Positions 34,959-49,900 of a stretch of DNA of 64,000 nucleotides are shown one piece after another. A program made the position numbers and the translations under genes. The notes beneath the pieces are model-generated. The model was not told where the DNA came from, ran no database searches, and saw nothing but the letters and a program-made list of their open reading frames with translations. The stretch's first letter is position 1; every line of letters begins with the position of its first letter. Origin of the DNA: Metellina segmentata (Eukaryota; Arthropoda; Arachnida; Araneae; Tetragnathidae); contig OX375873.1 in NCBI GenBank assembly GCA_947359465.1, positions 72,429,477 through 72,493,476 of the forward strand, in the 5' to 3' direction.

Positions 34959-37900
34959 AATTCAAATGGATGTCAGTGGTATTGTCATTGCTGCAAGTGA
35001 AGTATTACAGTAAGTGCATATTTAACATTTTACTTTAAAAATATCAACATTTTATTCATACATTACCTATTAATTCAGTAAAAGTGAAAGTTTAGATGAC
35101 ACTGAAAATCTAGCCTCCAGAAAATTTTGCATTAGTATAGCTTTAAATAGTGTTGAAAATTAGAAATTTTCTTATTTCTGGCTTTAAAATATTTCAGGAT
35201 TTAAATACCCCTTGCATTGGATTCAAGCCAACTTTAGGTAACTAACTATTAAAAGCAAATTTTCTCTCTGAGACATTAACAAACTTAATAAAATGTCTAC
35301 ATCTAAAATTAGTTTTATTTTATAAAAATGTTATTTTTCAATGGAATTTGATACTGGTGATCATTTTTATCACATAAACACAGTAATTTGTAATTTTTGC
35401 ATACTTTCTTTGTTATCTACTAGCCACTGCGTGGCCAGCACGGCGTTGGAGCAAGCACGGTCAGGTGTGACCAGTGACCACTGCTCGCTAACCCCCGATG
35501 ATTGCTACGAATTCCCTACAAATTCCAATTTGGTTTGCTTTGCAAACCAAATTATAAATATCATGGACTATGGTTGGCCGAAACGAAGTTGTCCGTGGTG
35601 TTGGTTTGCTTTGCAAACTAATTGGGATTTTGGCGTGACGTCACAATCTCGCGAAAATATAAATATTTAATTGAAAATTTATTTATTAAAAGAAAATCAA
35701 ACATGTAAAATATCTATCTGGTATCAAATTTTCCACAGATTTCAAATCCTTTGAAATTTTCAATCTATCTTTAATAATCCTGATTTTACAAAAAAGAACT
35801 GAACAATGCCACCCAAAATGTTATACATATTTTTTGCTTTCTTTCGCTAAAATGGTAAGAGGGCAGGAAATGTAATCTGTTTATTTTTTTTAATGCGAAT
35901 GTTGGTGTGACGTTACATTCTCTTGCAAAAATATAAAAGATATTCAATTAAAGCATTTTATTTAGTTAAAGAAAATTATACTTTTAGATATTGATTTAAT
36001 GTGAAATTTTTCGCAGATTTCAAATCCGTTGAAATTTTTACTCTTATCTTCAACAGTTTAGGAGATAGAAAAAAAGAAAAGTGCATAACTCCAGTTAAAT
36101 GTTTATTTGTTTTTTATCGTCTGCTGGAAAATCATTCCTCTGAAAAATGAAAATGGAAACTGAAAACATAAATTTAGAATCTGCGATCTTATATGCTGTT
36201 GCTATTCCAAAGAAAACAAAATAATTAAATTTCCATTAAATTCATTTAAAAATGTTCTAGATTAAATTTTAAAATTCGCCATGACCCAAAAATTGCAAAA
36301 ACTTTTTACTACCTGTGTGCCAAATCCCATTACTGTAAGTGCCATAGATTCATCAGAACTTAGCGTGCAGAAAACAAACAGACAAACACTTTTTATAATA
36401 TTAGAGATTAGGTGGGAAATTTTTCAATGCGTTTCACTTTTATTACTTGATGTTTGACTTGTGTTTAGCTGAGTATGGCTAAATATGGTCCTTGTGGCAT
36501 GATAACCCAAATCCAACCAAGAATTGTTTTTACCTCTTTTCTATGTAGTTTTTTTAAAAATGACTAGTTGTGTGCTGTATTGCATATACCTATTTGAAGA
36601 GGTATAAATATTAACCAGAATGTGCTTTTATCTTAATTTGAATTTAAATTAAGAAATTATTTTCTTAATATTTTGCAAATTGAAATAAATAATTTTAAGC
36701 TATTGATAAAATTTTTACAAATTGTGCACTTTTTGATTTATATGTATCTTCTGAAAAATGTTTTGATTGGTATTAACAGTAAATAAATGGCATGTTTTCT
36801 TATGGTTCAATATTGGATAAATGTGTCTTTTCACAAACATAAAATTCATCTGTTCATTTTATTTCCATCAAATTAATGTAGTTTTGTATTTTGCAGGTTT
36901 GAACATTCTGAAGGATTCATTTTTACAGTGTATAATGCACTCCTGGATCTATATTTCTGCATTCTAGCTCATGTATGTGATTGTTCTTAATCACTTATTG
37001 TGTGTGTTTGAATAAACTGTTGAAGTTTAGGAAACTAGTAGAAATGAATAAACTATCTCAAATTAAGTTGCACAGTTTTGCAGTACAGTTGAAAATTTTT
37101 TGTTGTTTTTGTGCAATGAATGAATAACCTTTTGTTTTTCTTCATTAATATTTTTAACTTCAGCATAGTTACTGATCTTATTTACTGTTTCAGGGTAGTT
37201 CTGTCTATTTACAGAAAGATATCCTTATAAATCATCATTACGAATTCACAAATTTAAAAGCTGGAGTTTTAGAAACGGTAATATTAACTTTTTATAAAAC
37301 TTTTAATATCTTCACTACATTATGCATTACCTTTTCTATCTGTGTTTAAAACAAGTCTTTGCACAAAGTTGTATTTTACTCTTCTGATTTTCACTGACTA
37401 CATGTTTTTCTAGATTTGTTTTAAAAAGTCCTAATTTTAACATACCAAAGGTACACTAATCCAATCAGAACATGCCTGGACAAATATGACCCCAGTGTCA
37501 TAAAAAACCCAACCAATGAGAATATTTCTGCTGATTTTGAAAGAATACTGTTCTGGATTGAACCCATCACTTATGGAGCATCTGCTGCCTAGCAGCTCAT
37601 CTCATCATAAATAGGGAAAAAATCATCAAATTAGTGTGCGTAAAGAAACTAATTGAGTAAAATGTAGGTCGAGTGTTCTGGTTAGCTTAATTAATCAACA
37701 AAACCACAATTTTATAACACATCCTCAGAGCCAAGCAGTAACTCAAATGATCAACCTTCCAACTACTGCCCATGACCAAAGATGCTTAAACTTAAGAAAA
37801 TTAAAAAAAAATTTTAATCATTTGAAAATATATCTTTAGGCAGAATAGAATGAAATCAGTTCCACTTTAACAAATTACTCCACTGGTTCTCTTTCTCCAC

Positions 37901-40900
37901 TGGTTTAATGGAAGATTGCACCTCCCTTCGAAAGTGCAATGCTGCCCTCAAGAAAGATTTTGACAGCCAAACGCACTTGTTATTCAGATTTTCTCTCTAA
38001 ACTGGACTTTAGACGTGATGGACAAAGGGCTCATCAATTTCTCTCTAGACTAAATAATCAGACGGAAAGGCGCATACAACCCATTTTCTATAACGGAAAA
38101 ACTCTCACTTCCTTTGGAGATATTGCCAAATCTTTTATTAAGCATTACTGTAAGCTTAGCAATTTTCGTCCTCGAAGTCGTCTTATTCATCGGGACACTG
38201 AATTGAGGCCTACCTGTTTAACTCGAGATATGGACAGGGCATTTAATGCCCCTTTCTCCCTTTTCGATTTGCAAAACTCCATCAACAAGTTGGTGAAGGG
38301 TAAGAGCACTGGACCTGATGATATTTTACCAGAATTTTAATTAATCTTGGACCCCATGGAAAAAAGGTCATTTTGACCTTCATTATCTATACTTGGCAAG
38401 GCTTTTTTTCGAGTATGTGGAGAAAGGATGAAATCATCCCGCTGCTTAAGAGCTATAAGGATCCCCAGTATTTAGAGAGCTTTAGCCCAATTTCCCTTAC
38501 TAGTGTTCTGTGCAAGGTTTCAGAAAGGATGGTTGTGAACAGGCTGGAATATTTTTTGGAGAGGAGTGGAGGTGTGTCTGAGAGACAAGCAGGTTTTAGA
38601 AAGGGTAGAGGAACTGTTGAGCAGATTGCCCACTTTTCGCAGGAGGTGAAGGATGGTTTCCATTGGAAACAAAGTACCTTGGCGGTGTTTGTTGATTTTA
38701 AGGCTGCGTTTGATCGTGTTTGGAGAGCAAACCTTCTGTGGAAACTTTTATGCCTTGGGGTGTCAGGGCGCCTCTTTTGCTGGATAAAATCTTTCCTCAG
38801 CCAGAGTTTTATCAGAACGAAACTTGAAAATGTCAGGTCTACTTTTAATCAAACTAAACAGGGCCTGCCTCAGGGATCGGTCTTGAGCCCTTGCCTTTAC
38901 AATGTCATCATCAATGATATTATCGATGAGCTCTCTACTGCTCGGGGTGTTCAGTGTCTTCTCTATGCAGACGACCTAGTTATTTGGACAACTGGCTCTG
39001 ATGTTAAAAAACTCAAAGACCTTCTCAATAAGGCTTTAACTAAATTAGCCGATTGAAATGAAATGGTTGTTAACCCAGACAAGACAGCCTTCAAGCTCTT
39101 CACTCTGAGTACTAAAATTCATTCTACTGCTCTCTACTTCAAAGGACAATCTTTACCGCATACAACGAATCCCACTTATTTAGGGGTAGTTTTGGTTCCT
39201 AAACTCAGCTGGAAACATCATATTTTAAAAACAAGAGACAGAGTGCATAAGTAGATGAATTTAATGAATAGAATTGCAGGATTTCGTTGGGGATCAACTC
39301 AAGAGAGGTCCTTGCTAACACCTATAAATCTTATGTCATGCCCATTATTGACTATGGTTCCAAACTTTTGGTTACGGCTTGTACCAACACTCTTGCTAAG
39401 CTCGATGTTGTACAAAATTGTGCTCTGCGTTTAATCACTGGTGGAGCAAAATCTATTCCAATTCAATCTTTGGAACTTCAGAGTGGCATAGAACCACTGT
39501 CTGATCGTCAAGACAGGGCTGCCCTTATTCTCAGCGAGAAATTGCTTAGAAATGGTGACAGCTACTGGCGGGGGTATAATCCTGCAATAAGCAGACTAAA
39601 TACACAAATATAACTTTTTAAAACCACGTAAAAGAAATCGGCAACAGAATTGACATCTGTAGACAGCCTTCTTTGGATGCCCTTGAGGTGGACTGCACAT
39701 ATATTGCCAAGGCGGACTTCCAGTTGGTTCTTCCTTGCAACAAGACAAACTATACTGATGCTGAGTTGAGATCGTTCGTGATGGCTACCATCTACGATAG
39801 ATATCCTCTCCCTGTCTGGCTCCATGTCTATACTGATGGCTCAGACGACACTGAATCTAATAGGGCAGGTTCTGGGGTCTTTTGCCAATACTTTCAGCTG
39901 AGTAAGGCAGTTGGAAATTACTGTGACAACTTTGATGGTGAGATTTACGCTGTTCTTATGGCTGTCGAGGCCCTTGCCACAAGAAGGGATGAGAAAATTG
40001 TTTTATTTATCGACTCAACCGCAGCAATTCAGGCTCTTACTGATAGAAACCATGTGTATTCAATGGCAGAGGCACATTATAAAGTAACTATCAGTCACCT
40101 CATTGAGGGTGGTGGTGAGATTGTTCTCCACTGGATTCCTAGTCACTGTGGGATAAAGGGTAATGAGGAAGCTGACAGATTGGCTAAATCAGCCCTCTCC
40201 CTGCCGCAACCTTCTCCACCTGTCCCTTTGCGGAACTGCAGGACTTGCATAAAATCTCAGTTCAAGAAACAAAGAAAACTGCAGTATCAGAGGGATATAC
40301 AGGGAAGGAGTTGTGATTGCCTATTGAATAATAAGGGCAGAATCCCTACTGATCTACCAAGAGGGATGGGTGGCCAGTTTCGATTGTTAACCGGACATGA
40401 CTATCTCCAACAACACCTACATAGGATTGGTGTGGCTACCTCCCCGATCTGTCCGCTTTGTTGTGATGGTCTTATGAACAGACAACACCTTGCGGAGTGC
40501 TCTAATTTACAGGACATTGACACCAGGGATACTTCTCCCCAAGGACTTTATTCGCTATATTGGATGGCAAGACAGCATACGGCCAATTGCCTTAAGCTGG
40601 TCGTAGGATAAAAAAAAAAACCTTTAACAAATTACCTGGTAAAACAATGATCTGTAAACAATTTAATGTGTATGACAAAATGATAAAAAATCTTTTAGAC
40701 ATTGATTTTCAGATTTTGACTTAATATTTATACATTTCATGGTAAATGGCTGAATACTTGTGTCTGATTTCTTGTTACATTACATTAAAAAAATATTTAT
40801 TAAACCTTTTGATAATCATTTGATTATTTTGATGTGATGTCAAAATAGAGACTGCTATTATTTAGTAAAATATTTGTAATTTTATTTATATCCTGATAAA

Positions 40901-43900
40901 ATTGATGAACAATTAAAATTGATGAATTGATTTCACAATTCAAAATTCTTCATGTGTATTCTCTAATACATACTTATGGAGAATGCTTTTGAATTTTTGA
41001 AAAATATGTTTTTTCTTGTGCCACTGAAAGTTTTAGATGCAAACACATTCCTTATACCAAACATTCGTTATGTTTTTGGCACATTTCTGTATTTGCGTAT
41101 TCTACTTGAAGACAATGTTATATTTTTGTCCGGTACTTAGTTCAACAGATTTTATGGATGGACTCTGTCTGGGCATGAATGTTTGGTTCTGGTTAGAAAT
41201 CAACTTTCGTGTCTAGTCACTGGTGTAATTAGCTTATGGTTAGACAAATAATTTTTGAGATTCTAACCATACTGATAAATACATATATTTCGTGCTACAA
41301 ATTTCCATTTTGAACTTTTACTGAATGTATATTTTTAAATATGCTTGCTTGATAGCCAACGGCCCCCCTTTTGCTGTTGGGCCATTTGGTTGGATGCCAA
41401 CCAGTAGAGATAGGAAGCTTCCTCAACTTGTCTACCTCATTGTTTGGTTTATGGTTCAAAGCTGGGAACACTGATTGAGGTGAGCAGCATCTATGACGAC
41501 CTGACCGCACAGCAGATATTGTGGGGAGGGCAACATGTGGATCCTGTGCAGGTGGGTAGCAAGGCACTTGTGCTCAGTTGTCATCCATAGCTGCGCCACG
41601 CCGACTGCCCGATAGTGGCCAGGAAAGATCAGACCACTGGTGAGGAGTGTGGGCCATTTGTTTCCTTTCGAAGCCGTCGCCACAACCAGTGAATAACAAC
41701 AGAGTTAATTTGGACTTTGCAGGAATTTAAAGTAGTGGCACAGGCTTTATTTTGTATTTGTACCTTTGTCACAGTAATTTATATGAACTATTTGTATTTT
41801 CTAGATTTCCGGTCTTAAAAAATTTTTACTTAAAACAACAGAAAAATCAGCTTACTATCAAGTAGAAGAACAAAGAGTCACAAAAGTGAGATTTATTCAA
41901 ACATTATGAGTCATAAAATATGCTTATAACTTATCTACCGACTTTTTAATGATTTTAAAATTATAGCTCTTAACACTAAAATATCCATCGGTGTCGAATC
42001 GACACCAGAGCCTGTTTATTTTGTTCTCCTTTCCGCATTTGTGTATTGAATTTCAAATTTATAGTGACTTTTAATCATTTCCCTCGATGAATACACTAGA
42101 AATTTTGTTGGTCTAGATTATTTTATAAAGGCTTTACAGCTAAATTTACCTAGAACTTCCTCTGGTGTCGTTTCGACACCACGTGAATTTATCATTCTAA
42201 ATAGCTTCTGTTCAACTTAATACAAGATCATTGTGTAGCAAACATACCAAACAAATTCTTATCGCACATCTGTTTGACCTTGAACACAATGTTTACATGT
42301 TCATAGCAGAAACGAATAAATTATACTAGTGTGATTGAGTCTGAGTATTTCGTCGTTTACATTTGTTTTCATGTTCATAAAATAATCACATTCGTTTTTC
42401 AAAACTTGTGTAGTGCACACGAAAATGATGGCTCGTAAAAAAGGTCTAAGTCCTGAAGAAATTGCTAATTTGTTGCGAGAACTTTCTGAAAATGAATTGG
42501 ATGTTGGGGTGCTCTTTTGTTTGGATTTAGATTCTGATGCAAGCACCAATTTACATGAAAGTGAGTTCGAAGAATCTGAAGAAAGTGCAGATGAAACTGA
42601 TAATATCCCAACTAATCTGGATATATATGTTGCTAGGGATGACTCTAAATGGATACCTTATAATGCAATGTCACAGGCAGATTTGCGGCTAGAAGTGTTT
42701 TACGTCAAAGTAGTGGTAAAATTATTTTTGCGAAACAAAATGTCAATGAATGCATCATGAGCTCATGGCTACTTTTCATCGATAGTTTCAGATTAGAACA
42801 CATAAGGGAATGCACAAATGTTAAGCTAGAAGAGTTTTGACCGATATAAGCTAGTCTATATCCATTGATGAACTATATGCTTTTCTTGCGATATTATATG
42901 CTCGCAGAGTAAGTGGTGCTAGGAACATAGGCCTGCAGTCCCTATGGTCTGACTCTTGGGGACTAAACTTCTGTAAAAAAACAATGGGTTGAAATAAATT
43001 CAGAGAAATCCTTAGAATTTTAAGGTTTGATTTAAAATGTACACATTCTCAGAGAATTCAAATCAACAAATTTGCTATGATTTCTGAAGTTTGGGATCGA
43101 TTCATTGAGTTGTGTACAAAGAATTACAAGCCTGGTGAGAACATAACAATCCAGGAACAATTATTTCCTGGTAAAACACGCTGCTCTTTCACACAATTTA
43201 TAGCATCTAAACCTGCCAAATATGGGCAGAAATTTTGGATTACTGCTGACTTGCATACTAAATATGTTTTGAATGCATTTCCTTATTCAGGAATCTCGCC
43301 CTGAAGAACAAAAATTAGCCGAACATGTAGTTTTAAAATGTATGAAACCATTTAAGAACAACGGACACAATGTTACAGTAGATAATTTTTTCACATCTTT
43401 GGAACTGGCAAAAGGACTGATGAAATGGAAAACTAGTCTTGTAGGAGCTGTGAAGTGAGTTAGAAAAAAAGTTCCAGATTGTACAAAAATTAAAAAAGTG
43501 TTCTTCATTCCACAAGGTTTTTCAACATGAAAGTACCGGTGTCACCCTTACTGTGTATCAAGAAAGAAACAAAAAAATGTCATTGGATGAGTACTCTTCA
43601 TTCAGGCATTGCAATGACAATGAAAAGAAGAAACCAGAAACTGTCAGTATCTACAATGAAACTAAGTGTGGTGTTGACATAGTAGATCAAATGGCATGGA
43701 AATACTCTGTGAAAGATAGATCTAGAAGATGGCCTGTCCATACATTTTAGATCTTGCAACGATCAACTCTTGGATTATTTACAAATCTGTGTTAGGTAAA
43801 TCCATTTCAAGGAAGGAATATGTTCAAAACTTAGCAAATAAACTGCGTTCAAATTAGGTAAGTGAAGTAAATTCTAAAAAGCATGCAAATAATGAATCAA

Positions 43901-46900
43901 AAACTGTTCAAAAAATCTACTTAAACGTAAGAAGTGTGAAATTAAAGAATGTAATAAAAATGCAACCAAGAAAATATGTTCTTGCATGAAAATGGTGTGT
44001 AGAAAATGTACAGAAAGAGTTGCTTATTACTGTATTCATTGTAAATAAGGTATGTACTACAAAAGTAATTGTATCTAGTGCTGATAAATAATGCTTAAAT
44101 ACTTGTATCGTTTAAAAATTAACATTTCGTCCTTTATCTTTACAATGTTATTGTTTTATTTCTATGTTAGAGAGAATATTAATTTTTTGTTTTGTTGCAT
44201 TTTTCTGATATAAATGGTCATATTCTATGTAAGTTTCGTAAAATAATCTTAAAAGTTAACTCAAATGAATATTAGTCTCAGTAATAACTAGTTATTGCAA
44301 TTATTTCATGCGATTTATTTACCAGTGTCGAAATGACACTGGCCGACGTTTAAATGTAATCACAATGCTGGACGTTCTAGTGTTGAATAGAAAGTTATTC
44401 TGTTTGCTTTCTAGTTTATGAATTTGATAATTAGTAATAATTTGTTTGCATCTCCATGTTATACTGTGAACATCAAACACGACTAAATTTTGAGTTTAAA
44501 ATCACTATTTTGTAGTATTCATGGCCAATACCTTTGTAAACTATTCCATATTCAATAAAACTCTTAATTTTCCAGAAAATAACACAAGTTCTTGGTTTTC
44601 ATATAATACATCACTTTTAATAATTTTAGCAATAATTATGGTATTAATGAGTTGCTTAAGTGTATATTTATATTAATTTCAATCATGATTGAAAATAGGA
44701 TGTCTAAATGAATCATAATTTGGGAGTAACAATCTTGTTGGTTTGTGTTTAATAAAAGTAAATTGTACTATGCTTGAGTGTAATATGTTAATTGTAAATC
44801 AAAGTTCCTGTATGAAGTGATAGTTAAGTTGCATATTTTAATATAGAATGGTTTAAACCAAAAGTAAGTGCGTGAAATAGTATAGTAAAGTGGAAGTTTC
44901 AAGGGTATACTCAGGGAAGTTGTGCCCTGATGACTTTAGGTAATTTAATTTTCAAATTAGAAAGAAAACCTTATAAGGTTAGAAAATTATATTAGATAAT
45001 CTAGTTATTGGATTGTATAATTTTTTTATATGAATAGGCAATACTAATATTTTGTAAAAAAGTAAAATTGAAACTAGTAGTAAAATTTTTTAAAATGTTT
45101 TTGTAATTAAATGTATCTTTTTTAGTTTATAATATCTGACGATGTGAAAGCAGTGATTTCAGTTCAACCTATCTGTACTTTGGTTACTAATGGATTTAAT
45201 TTTTGTCCCAAGTTAATATCCTATCAGGTAAATCATAAATTTTAAGTAATTTTTCCTACACATTAAATTACACATCTCTTTGAAAAGAACAAACTAAAAT
45301 CGATAAAACTTTTTAATCAAGAGAAATATTTAAAATTAATGCTACTGCATTTATTTTTCAGTGATCCCACACTTGTGGATTTTGTTGAAAGTATAATTTG
45401 ACATTTTTAAAACTTCCAGTAGAAACTTTTAAAAGTTTAAATTTTGTATCTTAAATATTTATTAGGTTACTTTATTTCATTTCTAATTAATTATAAAAAT
45501 TATGTTTTGATTAAATTAAGATTTCAAATTGCTTTAAAAACATAGACTTAAGATAATGAAATATTTCTCATATATAAAGAAAACTGAGTTCATGAAAATG
45601 TATTGTTATAATTACCTTCTCTGCACTCCCTTTCTAAAATTCTAAATATGCCTTTTTTCCATATATACCTTTTTTTTTTAGTGAAGACTTTAATTGGAAA
45701 TTATTTTATATAGGTAAATTAATTATTTTATATTAATTTCAAGTAAAATGGAATTGATAAGTATAATCCTCTGTAAACTGTCATTCATCCTTAGCAAGTG
45801 TTTTTTTAAATTTCTGTTCTGTATCATGCAGAAACATTTACTTTGACTTTTGTAATTGAATATAACTCACTAGTAAACAGTACTTTCTTTAAGGCACTTA
45901 AAATTATACTAAAAATCCTAATCAAATAATAGCTTGACTCTAAGTACAGTAAAAAGCCGATATTTTAGCTGTCAAACTCTACATTTTGAATAGCTAAATC
46001 ATGCTGTTAGAATACATAATAAACTGTTAACATGCAAGACATTTTATCCGTGAAAAATGTATGACAATTTTGCCAATTGTAAGTTATATTAATGTATAAT
46101 TATGCCAATAAAGTCAGTGAATAGTGCAGCCACTGTACACTTCAAATACTAAAATTGGTGATAAATCTGATGAATTATTGAAATCTGAGTGGAAAATATT
46201 TTTCAACATTTTGGAGAAACTTACTTCTTTTCACTAGTTGTTTTGTACTATTAACAAAAGTATCTTTGTTGACTTGAATTTTAGGTGCATGTTTGAAAGG
46301 AAATTTTTGATCCATTTTCATTCTGTTTGGTTAGCAACTATTCTTATTCTTTTAATGTGTTAATATTTCTTTTTGCTTCTGTACATTGTGAGTAAATTGT
46401 GCTAAAAATACTCATGACTCGTTTTAAAAAGTAATACAATTCAACTACTTTACAATAAAAATTACTCTAAACGAATTGTTTTGTATCTCATGTCAGCTGA
46501 CTGACTAGACAGCAAAAGCATCAGAAGTCTGGTTGAGTTTGTATTATATATTATAGAAGGAGGAATAATCTTATAAATTATTTGTGGCGTTAGTTTGTTA
46601 TCTATTGTACATGCTAATAAACATATTTGACTAATTACTAAGGCCGGCTGATAAGTAAAACACAGTTGCTCATAGCTCGCAGATGAAAAGGGGTAATCAT
46701 ATGAAACAAATATAGCATAAAAGTACATTTTAAAAGCTACAAAATCTTGCATATATTTTTGTACATAGTCACCATTTACAGCTACACATTTCTTCCAACG
46801 ATGATCCAGTTGTCTCATCCTGTTAATGAAGAATGCAATTTAACAGCTTCTGAAATGTTATGGTGATGAAGGAGATTAATTTCTTTTCAATATTGTGATG

Positions 46901-49900
46901 GAAGATAAAACTTGGGTACAATATTCTGACCCAAAAAATACTGGAATACCAACACTTTGATTGACCACAGTCATAAAGATTCAAAACACAATCCTCTGCA
47001 AAAAAAAATTCCTTTGACAGTGTTCTGGCATGCCAAACATGACTGACTACCTGGAAGCTGAGTTGGCAGTGGATTCTGTGCATTACATAGAGACGTTAAA
47101 ACACCTTAGGAGACGTGTATGTTCTGTGCAACAATCCATGTAGCTGATAATTCTGCAACATGATAATGCTTGGCTACACACATCTCGAGCAACCGCCGAG
47201 GCTCTTGTGAACTTGAAATTTAAACCCATTCCACATCCTTAAAACTCCCCAGATTTAGCACACTATGACTCCCTTTTTCTACACTTAAAAAGGGATCTTA
47301 AGGGTATTAATTTCACCATAGATGATGAACTCAAAGATGCAATGAGGTTGTGGTTCAAGGAAAGGTGACCGGATTCTTCATTGACGGGATGAAACAACTG
47401 GATCACTGTTGGGATAAATGTGTAGCTGTAAATGGTGACTATGTGGAAAAATAAATGCAAGATTTTGTAACATTTAAAATGTACTTTTATGCCATATTTG
47501 TTTAATTTGATTACCCCTTTTCATTTGTGAGCTACGTGCGACTGTGCATTACTTTTCAGCTGGCACTCGTACATTGATTCCATTTCATGATTTAACTGTT
47601 AAGATGTTTACATTTATTCTGTGCATTAATTTAGTTAAAAAGTTGTACTCGCACAAAATGTGCCTTTTTTTCTCTTAAATTTGATTTAATAATTTTTGTT
47701 AAAAATGTTGAATAATATAAACTTGTTTTTGAAAACCAACTCAATGACTTGAAAATTTTCAATATTTTTATTTTACAAAACTTGTTTTAAATGCTCAATT
47801 GTTCAAGAAGTCATTGAAATTTAATCAGATTAATTTATTTACTATATTTTTTTAATTTCCATTCATTCTAATGATTTATTTATTTTAAAATTAATGTTTT
47901 TAGGGGTTTGTGACAAAAGCTCTTTCTTATTATGGAAAATTTGAGTTGGACAACAAAGTGATATTGTATACTACTTTCAACAGATATATTTTACATTCTA
48001 TGACTACAGGCTCTGAAGTTTTTGTGTCCAATGTTCATGTAATAAGGAACAATAAAGTAAGTTTACCAATTTGAGATCTGTTTATACAAAATCGATATTT
48101 GTTTATAAATTCACTAAAAATGTGAAGTCATACTGGTAAATGTAATGCTTTTGACATGAATGTAAAGAAAATAATGTGAATTTTTTTAGTACCGGTATCT
48201 TAAATATGCAATTTTAGTAGTCATTTTAGGTCCTGAACATTTGAATTAACAAAACAGTGTGCATTTGAGTAGTATTTCTTTTTGTCTTGTAGTTATGAAA
48301 ATTTCTGATTATAATAAGTTGAAACTGTCATTGTGCTTTGTGTGGTGGAAAATTGGGTTTATTTGTTGTTGTTTCATATAATACTGATTGAAAAGATCCA
48401 AATATTAATTTTTAGTTTAGTATCTTAACTTTTTAAGAACTAAGACCAGATGAAAAGTCTTGAATTGGTGAAATAATCAGCATTAGTCTTTGAACTTATG
48501 GTCAATCTGTGTCTTGAATATATGTTCTACTAATTCAACTATCTATGTTGATTTTCATGCAGATCCACTTTCTATTTTTATGGTCTTTCTTAATTTCAGT
48601 TTGACTGAAAATTAGTCTAGTTTATTCTTGATATAAACAGAATGGTTACAAGTGTTAACTTGTGATTAGTGAAATTTTCATTAACCTGAATTGTTTTCCA
48701 TCTATAATTCGTTTTTACTATAATTAGATAAGCCACTAAAAACTTTTACCAGAAGCCTATGTTGTGTAGTGTTTTAGAGTCTTTAATATTTGATTCCTTT
48801 TAAGAAGATTTTATTATTTCGTTCTGTAACCATTAGTAAGAAATTAAAAAAAAAAAATTATGAAACATCTATGCATAATGATTTTTATTGCCCCTTTTAG
48901 ATAAGTATTCTTGTGTGCTGTGGACTTTCATCTGTGAAAATTATCAATGGCATCAGTTCACAAGTAATATTTTTCAAATTTTACACCAAAATTTATTATT
49001 TTATAAGGTATTAAAATGTAAATGTATGCAAAACAATTCCTTTTTGAAAATTAAAAAAGACCCATATAAAAACAAATTTAAATAAGTTTCTATTTCATTT
49101 ATATTATTAGTGGTTCATAAATCATGGCTAGCTAAAAGACATGACCTTTGAAAAGTATGGGCAAAGAATGTTAAGATGGAACTGTTCAAAGTAACATTTG
49201 TGGTGTCATTTTTCAGTCACTACTACATAGGAGATATAGAATTACTATAATTGCACAGAGAAGCATCAATGAATTTTGTGTTGAATTGGTAATACTTATA
49301 ATATGAATTTGAAAACTTTTGGGTTTATATTATGGACAGCCACTACAATGAAGTTTATTTAACTATTTGTAGAAGTGCCCTCAAACTAACATAAAAAGAA
49401 AAGAAATAACCATTTTTCTTTTTTGTACATGTTCTCCAATATCATAGACTTCCAGAACACACAGCTTCCAATGTCTTCAAAACATCATTAATTAAATAAC
49501 TTGTTCATAGCTAATAACTTCAGTAACAATTTTCTGAAGAAATAACCTATATGTATAGTGGAAATCAAGCCACGAAGAACAGGCAATGTATATTTCCATA
49601 AAGCTTTTCATTTACAACTTTGTTAACTAGATGATTGGGAACTTAAATTAACCTATCATTTCTCTATTTGTTGTGTTGTACATTATGACTATTCATTACT
49701 ATGCTATACACAACCAACTGTCAGTTTAGAGTGGAAACTCATAGACTGACAAATTTTTTACCACACAGCTGGTTTGAAGAAATCTAGTTTAGAATCAACT
49801 CATTTTTATTCATGCAAAAAGTTATCAGCTATATAAACTGCTATGCCATGTTACCATTTTTGACTAAACTTTAATTTGCACTTGTTTATTAGTTTAGGAA

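Larger units (their letters stand above)
37879..40621 (+). mobile_element. 5'-truncated LINE (RT plus RNase H), with 14-bp target-site duplication
   Basis: CTTTAACAAATTAC flanks both sides (37865-37878 and 40622-40635). The insert ends in an A run (about 40610-40620) and enters ORF2 partway, the product of incomplete target-primed reverse transcription. ORF2 pieces in order: 37939-38340, RT core 38373-39056, 39063-39254, thumb 39287-39613, and RNase H with zinc knuckle 39673-40611. RNase H after RT points to the I group of non-LTR elements. Frameshifts and stops between pieces show it is dead. It lies in the CTC1 intron 37278-41804. Confidence 0.85.

Noticed and set aside
34959..35009. ATG in this exon (MDVSG) as the CTC1 start codon
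   Set aside because: The segment aligns with an internal OB fold of CTC1, not its N-terminus, and two residues before it are also open. Kept as an internal exon.
41990..42006. CRISPR-like or operator palindrome
   Set aside because: This is a eukaryotic window and the palindromes are subterminal repeats of a piggyBac element.
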